Assembly (NCBI GenBank): GCA_002862805.1
Contig: PKEA01000034.1
Coordinates: 1 to 64,000 of the forward strand
DNA length: 64,000 bases
Source of the DNA: Flavobacteriaceae bacterium
GTDB taxonomy: Bacteria; Bacteroidota; Bacteroidia; Flavobacteriales; Flavobacteriaceae
Direction: 5' to 3'
Part shown: piece by piece, positions 1 to 7,711 of the stretch
Numbering within the stretch: position 1 is the stretch's first letter
How the letters are laid out: the number at the start of each line of letters is the position of its first letter
Program-made: the position numbers and the translations under genes
The notes under the pieces: generated by a model
Database searches by the model: none
What the model saw: the letters and a program-made list of their open reading frames with translations, nothing else
What the model was told of the DNA's origin: nothing

Positions 1-1
1 T

Positions 2-904
2 AAATCATTTAAAATTTTTAGTTCCAATGATTACTTCAAAAGAAGCACACGATTAATAACTTCTATTACTTACCAAAAAACAAATTATTTGACAAAAGCA
101 ACATCTTATGCTGATCCTTATGATTATTTTTCAAACACAAAAAATATAATTGGACAAATAGGAATTACTTCGCAAAAATACTATAAAGATCAATTTTTAT
201 TTAATTATGATATTACTGAAGACGTACCTTATGGGGAAATATTTGCAATTATTATTGGTCTTCAAAACAAAAACAATCAAGAACAAATGTATTTTGGAGC
301 AAAAGCATCAAGAGGCAGAAAATACAGTTTTGGCTACACTAGTTTTGACCTAGAATGGGGAAGTTTTTTTAATAATAACACTGCATTTCAAACAGCTTTT
401 AAAACCGAAATTAACTATATAAGTCCTTTAATTGAGCTAAAAAATTGGAAAATTAGACAATTTATAAAACCTTCATACACTTGGGGAAACAACAGAAACC
501 CGTCTGAAAAGGACAAATTATCTTTAAATGAAGAATATGGGATTCAAGGCTTCAATAGCTCTATTTTAGGCACACAAAAATGGCTAGTATCATTTCAAAC
601 ACAAACATATACACCCGGAAGTTGGAATGGTTTTAGATTTAGTCCCTATCTTAATTTTACTTTAGGAAGCATCAACCACAAAAATGTTGATTTATTTAAA
701 AATAAAGTGTACACTAAAATTGGTATTGGAGCATTAATTAACAACGACTTCTTAGTTTTTAATAGTTTTCAAATTTCATTTTCTTATTACCCAAATATTC
801 CGTTAGAAGGAGACAACATCTTAAAAACAAATTCTTTCGAAAACAATGATTTGTCACTTCCTGAATTTCAACTAAATAAGCCAGAATATATTAATTATCA
901 ATAA
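2..904 (+). CDS. C-terminal part of a probable outer-membrane beta-barrel protein (5' end outside window)
   Basis: The reading frame is open from base 2 with no stop before 904, so this is the 3' end of a longer gene and the TTG at 89 is not a real start. The roughly 300 residues seen alternate polar and aromatic/hydrophobic residues (many Tyr, Phe, Trp, Asn), with repeated short strands such as YFGAKASRGRKYSFGY. This pattern is typical of outer-membrane beta-barrels of Bacteroidota. No catalytic motif or named domain is recognised. The gene ends in an Asn/Glu-rich tail rather than the usual terminal aromatic residue. Function is unknown; the barrel assignment is inference. Confidence 0.55.
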   Translation, partial: KSFKIFSSNDYFKRSTRLITSITYQKTNYLTKATSYADPYDYFSNTKNIIGQIGITSQKYYKDQFLFNYDITEDVPYGEIFAIIIGLQNKNNQEQMYFGAKASRGRKYSFGYTSFDLEWGSFFNNNTAFQTAFKTEINYISPLIELKNWKIRQFIKPSYTWGNNRNPSEKDKLSLNEEYGIQGFNSSILGTQKWLVSFQTQTYTPGSWNGFRFSPYLNFTLGSINHKNVDLFKNKVYTKIGIGALINNDFLVFNSFQISFSYYPNIPLEGDNILKTNSFENNDLSLPEFQLNKPEYINYQ

Positions 905-939
905 AATATTTTTTATTAGTCTATAAAAATTAAAAAGAG

Positions 940-947
940 TAGTTTTG
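940..947 (+). promoter_or_regulatory. Putative -7 promoter box for the J-domain/KTSC gene
   Basis: TAGTTTTG matches the Bacteroidota -7 consensus TAnnTTTG and lies about 60 bp upstream of the next gene. No clear -33 TTG is seen at the usual distance, so support is partial. Confidence 0.4.
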
Positions 948-1010
948 CACAAAATTTAAAATTAGTAAAAATTGCTTTAAAGAAAGCACTTTATCTCCTT
1001 GATTATGAAT

Positions 1011-1457
1011 ATGAAAAAAATTGTTGAGTATAGAAAACTACTTAACGTTACTAAAGACGCTACTTTAAAAGAATTAAAGTCAATTTACAGAAACAGTATG
1101 AAAGAAAATCATCCTGACAAGTTTACTAATGAAGAAGATAAATTAGCAGTAGAAGAATTAAGCACTTTAACTATTGAAGCATATCATTTTTTAGTAAGTA
1201 TTGCTCCTGAAACTTTAGAAAAAGACAAAGCAGAATATACCAAAACAACCACTTCAGTTAATATATTAGATTTTTATATGGAAAAAACTGTATTATATGT
1301 TCATTTCTTAGACGGAAGTAAATATGAATACTTTGGAGTTCCAAAAAACACATACATAAAAATGGTTAACGCAGAATCTCCAAGTAGATTTGCAAGACGT
1401 CATGTTTACAACAATTTCTTATACAGAAGCGCGAGCAAATTAGTTGCTGCTGAATAA
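1011..1457 (+). CDS. J-domain plus KTSC-domain protein
   Basis: A protein of about 148 residues. The N-terminal half is a compact J-domain-like helical hairpin carrying the HPD tripeptide (in ENHPDKF), the motif that stimulates Hsp70/DnaK ATPase. The C-terminal half (from about residue 80) resembles the KTSC domain, with the pattern LYVHFLDGSKYEYFGVP and a Ser/Arg-rich end; that domain is often linked to nucleic-acid processes but has no settled function. In-frame starts also exist at 999 (TTG) and 1005 (ATG). The ATG at 1011 is chosen because MKKIVEY is the natural family start. It is monocistronic, with its own -7 box and terminator. The domain calls are fairly secure; the role is not. Confidence 0.8.
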   Translation: MKKIVEYRKLLNVTKDATLKELKSIYRNSMKENHPDKFTNEEDKLAVEELSTLTIEAYHFLVSIAPETLEKDKAEYTKTTTSVNILDFYMEKTVLYVHFLDGSKYEYFGVPKNTYIKMVNAESPSRFARRHVYNNFLYRSASKLVAAE

Positions 1458-1460
1458 ATA

Positions 1461-1493
1461 AAAAAAACCTTTCATTTGAAAGGTTTTTTTTAT
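1461..1493 (+). terminator. Rho-independent terminator after the J-domain/KTSC gene
   Basis: The inverted repeat AACCTTTC/GAAAGGTT with a short ATT-type loop is followed by a run of T. It starts a few bases after the stop codon. Confidence 0.85.
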
Positions 1494-1551
1494 TTATTCA
1501 ACAACTGTTAATTTTCGTATATTAGTCTTACCAATTTTAAAAACTAATCAT

Positions 1552-2034
1552 ATGGAAATTAACTTTTTTGCTATTTTAACAGCTGCTTTATCAAGTTTTG
1601 TAGTCGGATTTATTTGGTATCATCCAAAAGTTTTTGGAACTATTTGGATGAACGAAACAGGAATGACTGATGAGAAAGCAAGACAAGGAAATATGCTAAA
1701 AATATTCGGACTTACTTTTGTTTTCGCTTTTATACTAGCATTTTACATGCAAGTTTTAACTATTCATCAATTAGGAGTTGCCGGATTAGTAGGAGGAAAT
1801 ATTGAAAATGCTAAACCATCTTACTTTGCTTTTATGAGTGATTATGGCGAAGCATATAGAACTTTTAAACATGGTGTATTTCACGGTTTATTATCAGGTT
1901 TATTTATATCGCTACCTGTAATTGCTACAAATTGTTTATTTGAACAAAAATCATTTAGATATGCTGCAGTAACTGCTGGATATTGGATTGTTGTTATGTC
2001 AATTATGGGCGGAATAATTTGTGCTTGGAAATAA
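1552..2034 (+). CDS. DUF1761 family membrane protein
   Basis: 160 residues with four hydrophobic segments (about residues 5-25, 48-68, 108-128 and 137-157). The N-terminal pattern FVVGFIWYHPKVFGTIWM and the helical-bundle layout match DUF1761, small inner-membrane proteins of unknown function. The ATG at 1552 follows a purine/AT-rich leader. It is flanked by terminators on both sides, so it is probably transcribed alone. No enzymatic motif is visible. Confidence 0.75.
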   Translation: MEINFFAILTAALSSFVVGFIWYHPKVFGTIWMNETGMTDEKARQGNMLKIFGLTFVFAFILAFYMQVLTIHQLGVAGLVGGNIENAKPSYFAFMSDYGEAYRTFKHGVFHGLLSGLFISLPVIATNCLFEQKSFRYAAVTAGYWIVVMSIMGGIICAWK

Positions 2035-2075
2035 ATATGAATAAATGTTGTCTTTTTAACATTTTATTTAATACC

Positions 2076-2107
2076 AATCGTCCTATTTTTGTGGGACGAT
2101 TTTTTTA
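2076..2107 (+). terminator. Rho-independent terminator after the DUF1761 gene
   Basis: AATCGTCC pairs perfectly with GGACGATT across a 10-base loop, followed by T6. The loop contains TATTTTTG, a perfect TAnnTTTG -7 box, so the promoter of the next gene may sit inside this terminator. Confidence 0.85.
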
Positions 2108-2109
2108 TT

Positions 2110-3255
2110 TTGGAAAACATAAACTTTAAAGTATATACATCTATTTCAACTCTTCCGGAAAACTGGAATGAAGTAGCTGCATCAAATCATTTTTTACAAA
2201 CTCCTTATTTACAAGTGCTAGAAAATTCTGCACCTACAAATATGGAATGTTTTTACATAGGAATATTTGAAAATGACAAGTTAGTTGGAACACTTTTATC
2301 CCAATATTTAGATTTAAATAAACTAGAGTCTTTTGGAGAAAGAGATAGCTGTTTAAAAACACACATTCGAAATTTTATTTTTAAAAACTTCGCCTCACAT
2401 GTTCTCTTCATTGGAAATAATATGATATCAGGACAAAATGCTTATGCCCTTTCTAAAGAAATTGAACATAAATGTTTAAGTAAATTATTAATTGATTGCA
2501 GCAATGCACTTATTATTTACTTTAAAAATAAAGGAATTAAAATACACATTGTTTCATTTAAAGATTTTTACAAACAAAACGCAACTCTGTTCAAAAAGAA
2601 TTATTTTAATAACCTTTACGAATTTAACGCGCAACCTAATATGATTTTCAATTTAAATGAAATTTGGAATTCAAAAGAAGATTATGTTGCTGCATTTACA
2701 AAAAAATACAGAGACCAATACAAAAGAGCACATAAAAAATATAATGGAATTATTGAAAAAGAACTTAGCTTAGATGATGTAATTTTTCATGAAAACAGAA
2801 TTAATGAACTTTATCATTATGTTGCCAAAAACGCCCCTTTTAATACTTTTTTTCTAGCTGAGAATCATTTTTCGACATTTAAAAAGCAATGTGGAAGTAG
2901 ATTTAGAATATTTGGTCATTTCTTAAACGACAAACTTGTTGGTTTTCACACGCTTTTACTTAACGAAGATGTTTTAGAAACGTATTTTCTTGGTTATGAT
3001 GACGAAATTCAAAAAAACAACATGTTATATCTAAATATGTTGTATCATATGACTGAATTTGGTATTGAAAATCATTTTAAAAAAATAATCTTTGGACGAA
3101 CCGCAATAGAAATTAAAAGTTCAATTGGTGCAGAACCAGTTTACATGTCGGGTTTTATCCTGCACACAAATTCATTTGTAAATAAATTTATAGGAAAAAT
3201 ATTTCAAAGCCTTGAACCCAATTTAGAATGGAATCAACGTCATCCTTTCAAATAA
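2110..3255 (+). CDS. FemAB/GNAT-like acyltransferase-fold protein
   Basis: About 381 residues. The C-terminal half has the GNAT-fold layout of FemAB-like or BioF2-like proteins: a basic YRDQYKRAHKKY helix, a beta strand FGHFLNDKLVGFHTLLL, and a conserved-looking GRTAIEIKSSIGAEPVYMSGF block ending in RHPF. These families transfer amino acids or acyl groups onto cell-surface precursors, or are uncharacterised, and no substrate can be assigned. The frame extends up to a TTG at 2089, but that lies inside a terminator hairpin. The TTG at 2110 gives an N-terminus (ENINFKVYTS) typical of the family, so it is preferred. No signal peptide, so probably cytosolic. Confidence 0.65.
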   Translation: MENINFKVYTSISTLPENWNEVAASNHFLQTPYLQVLENSAPTNMECFYIGIFENDKLVGTLLSQYLDLNKLESFGERDSCLKTHIRNFIFKNFASHVLFIGNNMISGQNAYALSKEIEHKCLSKLLIDCSNALIIYFKNKGIKIHIVSFKDFYKQNATLFKKNYFNNLYEFNAQPNMIFNLNEIWNSKEDYVAAFTKKYRDQYKRAHKKYNGIIEKELSLDDVIFHENRINELYHYVAKNAPFNTFFLAENHFSTFKKQCGSRFRIFGHFLNDKLVGFHTLLLNEDVLETYFLGYDDEIQKNNMLYLNMLYHMTEFGIENHFKKIIFGRTAIEIKSSIGAEPVYMSGFILHTNSFVNKFIGKIFQSLEPNLEWNQRHPFK

Positions 3256-3284
3256 AAAAACCAATTAAATTAACAATTGGTTTC
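3252..3284. terminator. Bidirectional terminator between convergent genes
   Basis: AAACCAATT pairs with AATTGGTTT over an 8-base loop. An A-run lies on the left and T residues on the right, serving the FemAB-like gene (plus) and the ABC-F gene (minus). Confidence 0.75.
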
Positions 3285-3289
3285 ATATT

Positions 3290-5200
3290 TTACAAAGAAT
3301 CTATTTCTTCTTGAACAACTTCCCAGTCTTCCAATAATTGATCTAATTCTTTCTTTTTCTTCTCGTAAGCTGTAAAAAAAGCTGCATTTTCAATTAACTT
3401 ATCATAATTTGAAGCTAATTCTCTATCGTCTTTTTGAATATCTTTTTCTAATTGCTGAATTTGACTTTCAATCTTACTTAATTTATTTTGTAATGATTTA
3501 TTTTTCTTTTGATCTTCATAAGACAAACTCTTCGCTTCATTTTTTTCTTTGGGCTTAATCACTTCATCAACCTTTTCAAAAGCACGCATGTCATTTGCCT
3601 TCTTTTGCTCCAAGAAGAAGTTTATATCACCTAAATTTTCACGAATTTTTTGATCTTTAAATTCATAAGTAACATTTGCTAAGCCTTGTAAAAAATCTCT
3701 ATCGTGAGAAACCAATAACAATGTTCCTTCATATTTATTTAATGCCGCCTTTAAAACATTCTTAGACTTAATATCTAAGTGATTCGTTGGCTCATCCATC
3801 AAAAGCACATTAATTGGCTGTAAAAGCAGCTTACAAAGCGCCAAACGGTTTCTTTCACCTCCAGATAATACTTTTACTTTCTTTTCCACGTCATCACCTC
3901 TAAAAAGAAACGAACCAAGCATATCTCTAACCTTAGAACGATTAGAATCTGTAGCTGCTTCAAGCATTGTATCTAACAAGGTTTTTTCACCATCTAAATA
4001 CTCAGCTTGGTTTTGGGCGAAATAACCAACTTGTACATTGTGACCTAATTTAATACTTCCTTCATATTCAAACTCATTTACAATTGCTTTAATAAAAGTA
4101 GATTTTCCTTGGCCATTTTGACCAACGAAAGCGATTTTACTTCCACGCTCAACCAATAACGAAATATCTTTTAAAATAGTTTTATCTCCGTAAGACTTTG
4201 TAACATGTTCAGCTTCAACTACAACTCTACCTGGAACTTGAGAAACAGGAAATGAAATATTCATTACAGAATTATCATCTTCATCTACTTCAATACGTTC
4301 TACTTTATCTAATTTTTTAATTAAAGATTGCGCCATTGATGCTTTAGATGCTTTTGCTCTAAATTTTTCAATTAACTTTTCGGTTTCTTCAATTTTTTTA
4401 GCCTGATTTTTTTGAGTAGCCAATTGCTTTTCGCGAATTTCATGACGTAATTCTAAATATTGAGTATAGGGTTTGTTGAAATCATATGCTTTTCCTAATG
4501 AAATTTCAATAGTTCTATTAGTTACATTATCCAAAAACATTTTATCATGGGATACAATAACCACAACTCCAGAAAAGTTTCTTAAAAAACCTTCTAACCA
4601 AATAATACTTTCAATATCTAAGTGATTTGTTGGCTCATCTAAAAGCAGAATATCGTTAGACTGAAGAAGAAGTTTAGCTAATTCAATACGCATACGCCAA
4701 CCTCCTGAAAAAGTATCGGTTTGATTATTAAAATCTTCACGTTTAAAACCAAGACCTAAAAGAATTTTCTCTGTATCACCCACGTAATTATAACCACCGA
4801 GAACATCATAATGGTGAGTTACATCACTAAGTTCTTCAATAATTTTTAAATATTCCTCTGATTCATAGTCAGTTCTTGTTACCAACAAATGATTTAACTC
4901 ATCTAATTTCAGCTCAGCTTTTTTAATTTCTTCAAAAGCTTGATAAGCCTCTTCTAAAACAGTTCTTCCTTCTTCAAAATCAATATCTTGGCGAAGAAAA
5001 CCCATTTTCACTTCTTTTTCAGTAGCTATAACACCAGAATCTGGTTTAAAATCACCCGCCAAAATTTTCAACATAGTAGATTTTCCAGCTCCATTTTTTC
5101 CAACTAATCCAACTCTATCTCCAGAACCTAATCTAAAAGTAACTTCTTCAAACAAATATGTTCCGCCAAACGAAACCGACAAATTATGAATATTTAACAT
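3290..5200 (-). CDS. ABC-F family ATPase (Uup/YheS type)
   Basis: 636 residues and no membrane segments. Two tandem ABC cassettes are present. The first has Walker A GKNGAGKST, signature FSGGWRMR and Walker B LLLDEPTNHLD. The second has GQNGQGKST, LSGGERNR and LLMDEPTNHLD. A charged linker (about residues 240-290) separates them, and a lysine/glutamate-rich coiled-coil tail (about 540-636) follows, as in Uup-type proteins. ABC-F proteins act on ribosomes, in translation rescue or antibiotic protection, or on DNA; they are not transporters. The start at 5200 (MLNIHNLSVSF) is chosen over an upstream in-frame GTG/TTG extension because it is the family start and follows an A/G-rich stretch. The subfamily is uncertain. 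Confidence 0.92.
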   Translation of the reverse strand: MLNIHNLSVSFGGTYLFEEVTFRLGSGDRVGLVGKNGAGKSTMLKILAGDFKPDSGVIATEKEVKMGFLRQDIDFEEGRTVLEEAYQAFEEIKKAELKLDELNHLLVTRTDYESEEYLKIIEELSDVTHHYDVLGGYNYVGDTEKILLGLGFKREDFNNQTDTFSGGWRMRIELAKLLLQSNDILLLDEPTNHLDIESIIWLEGFLRNFSGVVVIVSHDKMFLDNVTNRTIEISLGKAYDFNKPYTQYLELRHEIREKQLATQKNQAKKIEETEKLIEKFRAKASKASMAQSLIKKLDKVERIEVDEDDNSVMNISFPVSQVPGRVVVEAEHVTKSYGDKTILKDISLLVERGSKIAFVGQNGQGKSTFIKAIVNEFEYEGSIKLGHNVQVGYFAQNQAEYLDGEKTLLDTMLEAATDSNRSKVRDMLGSFLFRGDDVEKKVKVLSGGERNRLALCKLLLQPINVLLMDEPTNHLDIKSKNVLKAALNKYEGTLLLVSHDRDFLQGLANVTYEFKDQKIRENLGDINFFLEQKKANDMRAFEKVDEVIKPKEKNEAKSLSYEDQKKNKSLQNKLSKIESQIQQLEKDIQKDDRELASNYDKLIENAAFFTAYEKKKKELDQLLEDWEVVQEEIDSL

Positions 5201-5244
5201 CTTCTTTTTGTAATGATTGTTACACAAATAAACACCTTAATTGG

Positions 5245-5252
5245 TATCTTTG
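5245..5252 (+). promoter_or_regulatory. Putative -7 promoter box for the DUF983 gene
   Basis: TATCTTTG matches TAnnTTTG and ends 16 bp before the chosen ATG at 5269, predicting a leader of only about 10 nt. A TTG at 5217-5219 is 25 bp upstream, slightly long for a -33 element. Confidence 0.6.
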
Positions 5253-5268
5253 TGTAAAATTTATGCAA

Positions 5269-5667
5269 ATGTTAAAAAAAGGATCCAAACTATATAGTAT
5301 TTTAACAGGAAGTTGTCCAAAATGCCATGAAGAAAGTATGTATTTGAATAAAAATCCATATAATTTAATGGAAATTTACAAAATGCATGAAAAATGCAGT
5401 CATTGTGAAACAAGATATAAAATTGAACCTTCTTTTTTTTATGGAGCAATGTATGTAAGTTATGCGGTAGGAATTGCATTTGCAGTTGCAGCATTTGTCA
5501 TTTCATATATCTTTTGCAGTAGCACTTTAAAAACTGCTTTTATAGTAATAATAATTACTCAAATATTACTTATGCCTTTCACAATGAGAGTGTCAAGAAA
5601 TATTTGGGCAAATATTTTTATACATTTTGATAAAAACTGGAAAAACAAAAAAGGAACTAAAAACTAG
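5269..5667 (+). CDS. DUF983 family membrane protein
   Basis: 132 residues. A zinc-ribbon-like N-terminus carries two CxxC pairs (CPKC at about 16-19 and CSHC at about 43-46), followed by two hydrophobic helices (about 60-85 and 92-110). This is the DUF983 layout, a family of unknown function. Start candidates are ATG 5263 and ATG 5269; the latter gives MLKKGSKLYSILTGSCPKC, the usual family start. The longer reading frame from 5158 would run into the divergent ABC-F gene and is rejected. The stop codon overlaps the stop of the convergent oxidoreductase gene within a CTAG palindrome (5664-5667). Confidence 0.8.
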   Translation: MLKKGSKLYSILTGSCPKCHEESMYLNKNPYNLMEIYKMHEKCSHCETRYKIEPSFFYGAMYVSYAVGIAFAVAAFVISYIFCSSTLKTAFIVIIITQILLMPFTMRVSRNIWANIFIHFDKNWKNKKGTKN

Positions 5668-5678
5668 TTCCTTTTTTT
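5653..5678 (+). terminator. Terminator embedded in overlapping gene ends
   Basis: GGAACT pairs with AGTTCC over a 7-base loop, followed by T7. The hairpin lies across the last codons and stop of the DUF983 gene and the last codons of the convergent oxidoreductase gene. Confidence 0.7.
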
Positions 5679-6713
5679 ATAAATTCTATCTATGTTAATT
5701 TCTTCATCTAGAGGAATATTATTCTCAATGTAATTAAATAATTGATGTGCTAAAAATGGACCCAACATAACTCCTCTTGTTCCTAGACCATTAAGAATAT
5801 ACATATTTGGATGATTTGGATGTAGACCAACTAATGGCCTTCTGTCTTTTACCGTAGGACGAACTCCTGCAAAATGCTCAAGTACTTCGTATTTACAATT
5901 AATCAATTCTTCTAACTTAGATAATAATTCAGTTTTTGCTTCTTCAGTTGTAGTGTTTGTTTTATCACTCCAATCATAAGTTGCACCTACTTTATAACAA
6001 TCATTCCCAATAGGAATAATAAAAATACTAGCATTAATAATTGATTCAATTTTTAAATCTGCGGATTTAATAAGTAATAATTCCCCTTTTGTACCATCTA
6101 ATGGTAAATCTTTAAAAAAAGGATTAGAATGCATACCAAATCCTTCAGCAAAGATTACATTTTTTGCTTTCACATCCTTATAGGCAACAAAATCATCACC
6201 AAACTCGAAGAGAGAATAATCTATTCTTTCAGAAATCAAAAGATTATTTACAATAAGATATTTTGAATAAGCATCAACTAAACAATTAACATCTAAATAA
6301 CCAGTTTGATAAACTTCCCCGAAACCAAATTTGGCATTAATAGAAACATTCGTATTATTTAATAAGGTTGTAGAAAGAAAAGGTGATAAATTTGGTTTAT
6401 CAGAAGCTTGAAACCAGTTATTTTGCTCTTCAATAGAATTAAAAACTCTAAGAACTGGAACATTATAATCAAACTTACAAAAAAGTTTCTCTTCTAATTG
6501 TTTATAGAAAACAGTAGACAAGGCAAGTTGTTCTTTAGCTTTCCAAACTTCGCTAAAACGTTTTAGGATAACAGGATTATACATTCCACCCGCAACTTTA
6601 GAAGAAGGCTGAGAACCATCATCAAAAACAAGAACTGACTTGTTATTTTGAATTGCAATTTCGGAAAAAGAAACTCCAGCAATACCAGCACCAACAATTA
6701 AATAATCTATCAT
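5664..6713 (-). CDS. FAD-dependent oxidoreductase (DAO family)
   Basis: 349 residues. The N-terminus has the Rossmann FAD signature VGAGIAGVS followed by an acidic residue ending strand two (VLVFDD). A second FAD-contacting region, AGVRPTVKDRRPLVGLHP followed by NGLGTRGVMLGP, lies near the C-terminus, as in D-amino-acid-oxidase/ThiO/MnmC-C-like enzymes. No membrane segment. The substrate is not readable from sequence; glycine or sarcosine oxidase-like chemistry is possible. It lies downstream of gldN on the same strand, but a strong terminator separates them and its own promoter is not evident. Confidence 0.8.
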   Translation of the reverse strand: MIDYLIVGAGIAGVSFSEIAIQNNKSVLVFDDGSQPSSKVAGGMYNPVILKRFSEVWKAKEQLALSTVFYKQLEEKLFCKFDYNVPVLRVFNSIEEQNNWFQASDKPNLSPFLSTTLLNNTNVSINAKFGFGEVYQTGYLDVNCLVDAYSKYLIVNNLLISERIDYSLFEFGDDFVAYKDVKAKNVIFAEGFGMHSNPFFKDLPLDGTKGELLLIKSADLKIESIINASIFIIPIGNDCYKVGATYDWSDKTNTTTEEAKTELLSKLEELINCKYEVLEHFAGVRPTVKDRRPLVGLHPNHPNMYILNGLGTRGVMLGPFLAHQLFNYIENNIPLDEEINIDRIYKKRN

Positions 6714-6720
6714 AATACAA

Positions 6721-6758
6721 AAATAAAAAAACTCTTACCAATGGTAAGAGTTTTTTTT
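6721..6758. terminator. Strong terminator downstream of gldN
   Basis: A 9-bp perfect stem (ACTCTTACC/GGTAAGAGT) with a 3-base loop, A-rich on the left and T8 on the right. On the minus strand it ends the gldKLMN transcript. Confidence 0.9.
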
Positions 6759-6779
6759 ATGAATTGGAGAAAAACTATA

Positions 6780-7667
6780 TTAATAATTCCACATATCTTG
6801 TTCGAAATCTCTAATTTTTTCTTTAACACGCTCAGACTCTAATAATTGCATTTGCGCATTTTCTTTCATATAATCTTTAATCAATCTATCACCGTAAACA
6901 TTCTCTTCTAGATAAATTACACCATTAAAACGACGCGAATTTAACAAGTGATCAAATGTAAATGGCATAGCCGAATTTCTATCATTAAAAGCTTTAGCTT
7001 CGTGCAAGATATCTCTAGCTGCAGGAAAGTATACCCAAAATAATTCGATATAATCTTTTACATCATTATTCATTGTATATACATCCGGAACAATTGGACA
7101 AATACCTAACATTCTGTATTTTAATTCACCTTGACGCTTATCAAAATACCAATATCCAACTAATTTATAAGCATCTACATGAAATGCTTCAATTTGTGTT
7201 TTAACAATATATTCTTCAGGAATAGATTCTCCAGCATTGTAATATTCTCTACCTGCATCGGTAGTATCAATAAATACTAAAGAAGCTTCAATATCCTTTA
7301 AAGATTTTTTGTCAGTAAAATAACTAGAATCATAGATCTCTGTAATTTTACCATCTTTAATTCCATCAATAAGCACTTTATATAAAGGCTTTCTGTCTGG
7401 ACCTAAATCACCTTCAATAGGAAAATAGAAAGGAAAATTAACACGCTCATCTAGATCAACAATTTCCCATGTACGTTTACCCATTAAGATATCTCTATCA
7501 TGAACATAACCGTAAGGCATTGGTTTATCATTGTCAGCTACTAATTCTGCTTCAGTCTTCTTACCTATTTGATCAGGTGTCTTTGCATTTAATAAATTAG
7601 ATTGAGCAAAGGTAAAAGTTGAACTTAAACCTAAAGCAACTACTAATATAAAATTTCTCCAATTCAT
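6780..7667 (-). CDS. gldN: GldN, type IX secretion/gliding ring-associated protein
   Basis: 295 residues with an N-terminal signal peptide (MNWRNFILVVALGLSSTFTFA, cleavage near residue 22). Family-typical segments include YGYVHDRDILMGKRTWEIVDLDERVNFP, KLVGYWYFDKRQGELKYRMLGICPI and ELFWVYFPAARDILHEA. GldN (PorN) is a periplasmic partner of GldK and GldM in type IX secretion and gliding. It is the last gene of the gldKLMN block, 44 bp after gldM and followed by a strong terminator. Length and order match those known from Flavobacterium johnsoniae, so identification is firm. Confidence 0.96.
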   Translation of the reverse strand: MNWRNFILVVALGLSSTFTFAQSNLLNAKTPDQIGKKTEAELVADNDKPMPYGYVHDRDILMGKRTWEIVDLDERVNFPFYFPIEGDLGPDRKPLYKVLIDGIKDGKITEIYDSSYFTDKKSLKDIEASLVFIDTTDAGREYYNAGESIPEEYIVKTQIEAFHVDAYKLVGYWYFDKRQGELKYRMLGICPIVPDVYTMNNDVKDYIELFWVYFPAARDILHEAKAFNDRNSAMPFTFDHLLNSRRFNGVIYLEENVYGDRLIKDYMKENAQMQLLESERVKEKIRDFEQDMWNY

Positions 7668-7711
7668 TTTTTTATTCTTTTAGTTTATAAATAAACTCTG
7701 AAAGTTAATTT

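Noticed and set aside
89-904. Complete gene starting at TTG 89
   Set aside because: The frame is open back to base 2 without a stop, so it is the 3' end of a gene cut by the window edge.
5261-5494. 77-residue minus-strand reading frame
   Set aside because: It lies inside the DUF983 gene on the other strand, has Cys/His/Phe-rich composition typical of a shadow frame, and no start signal.
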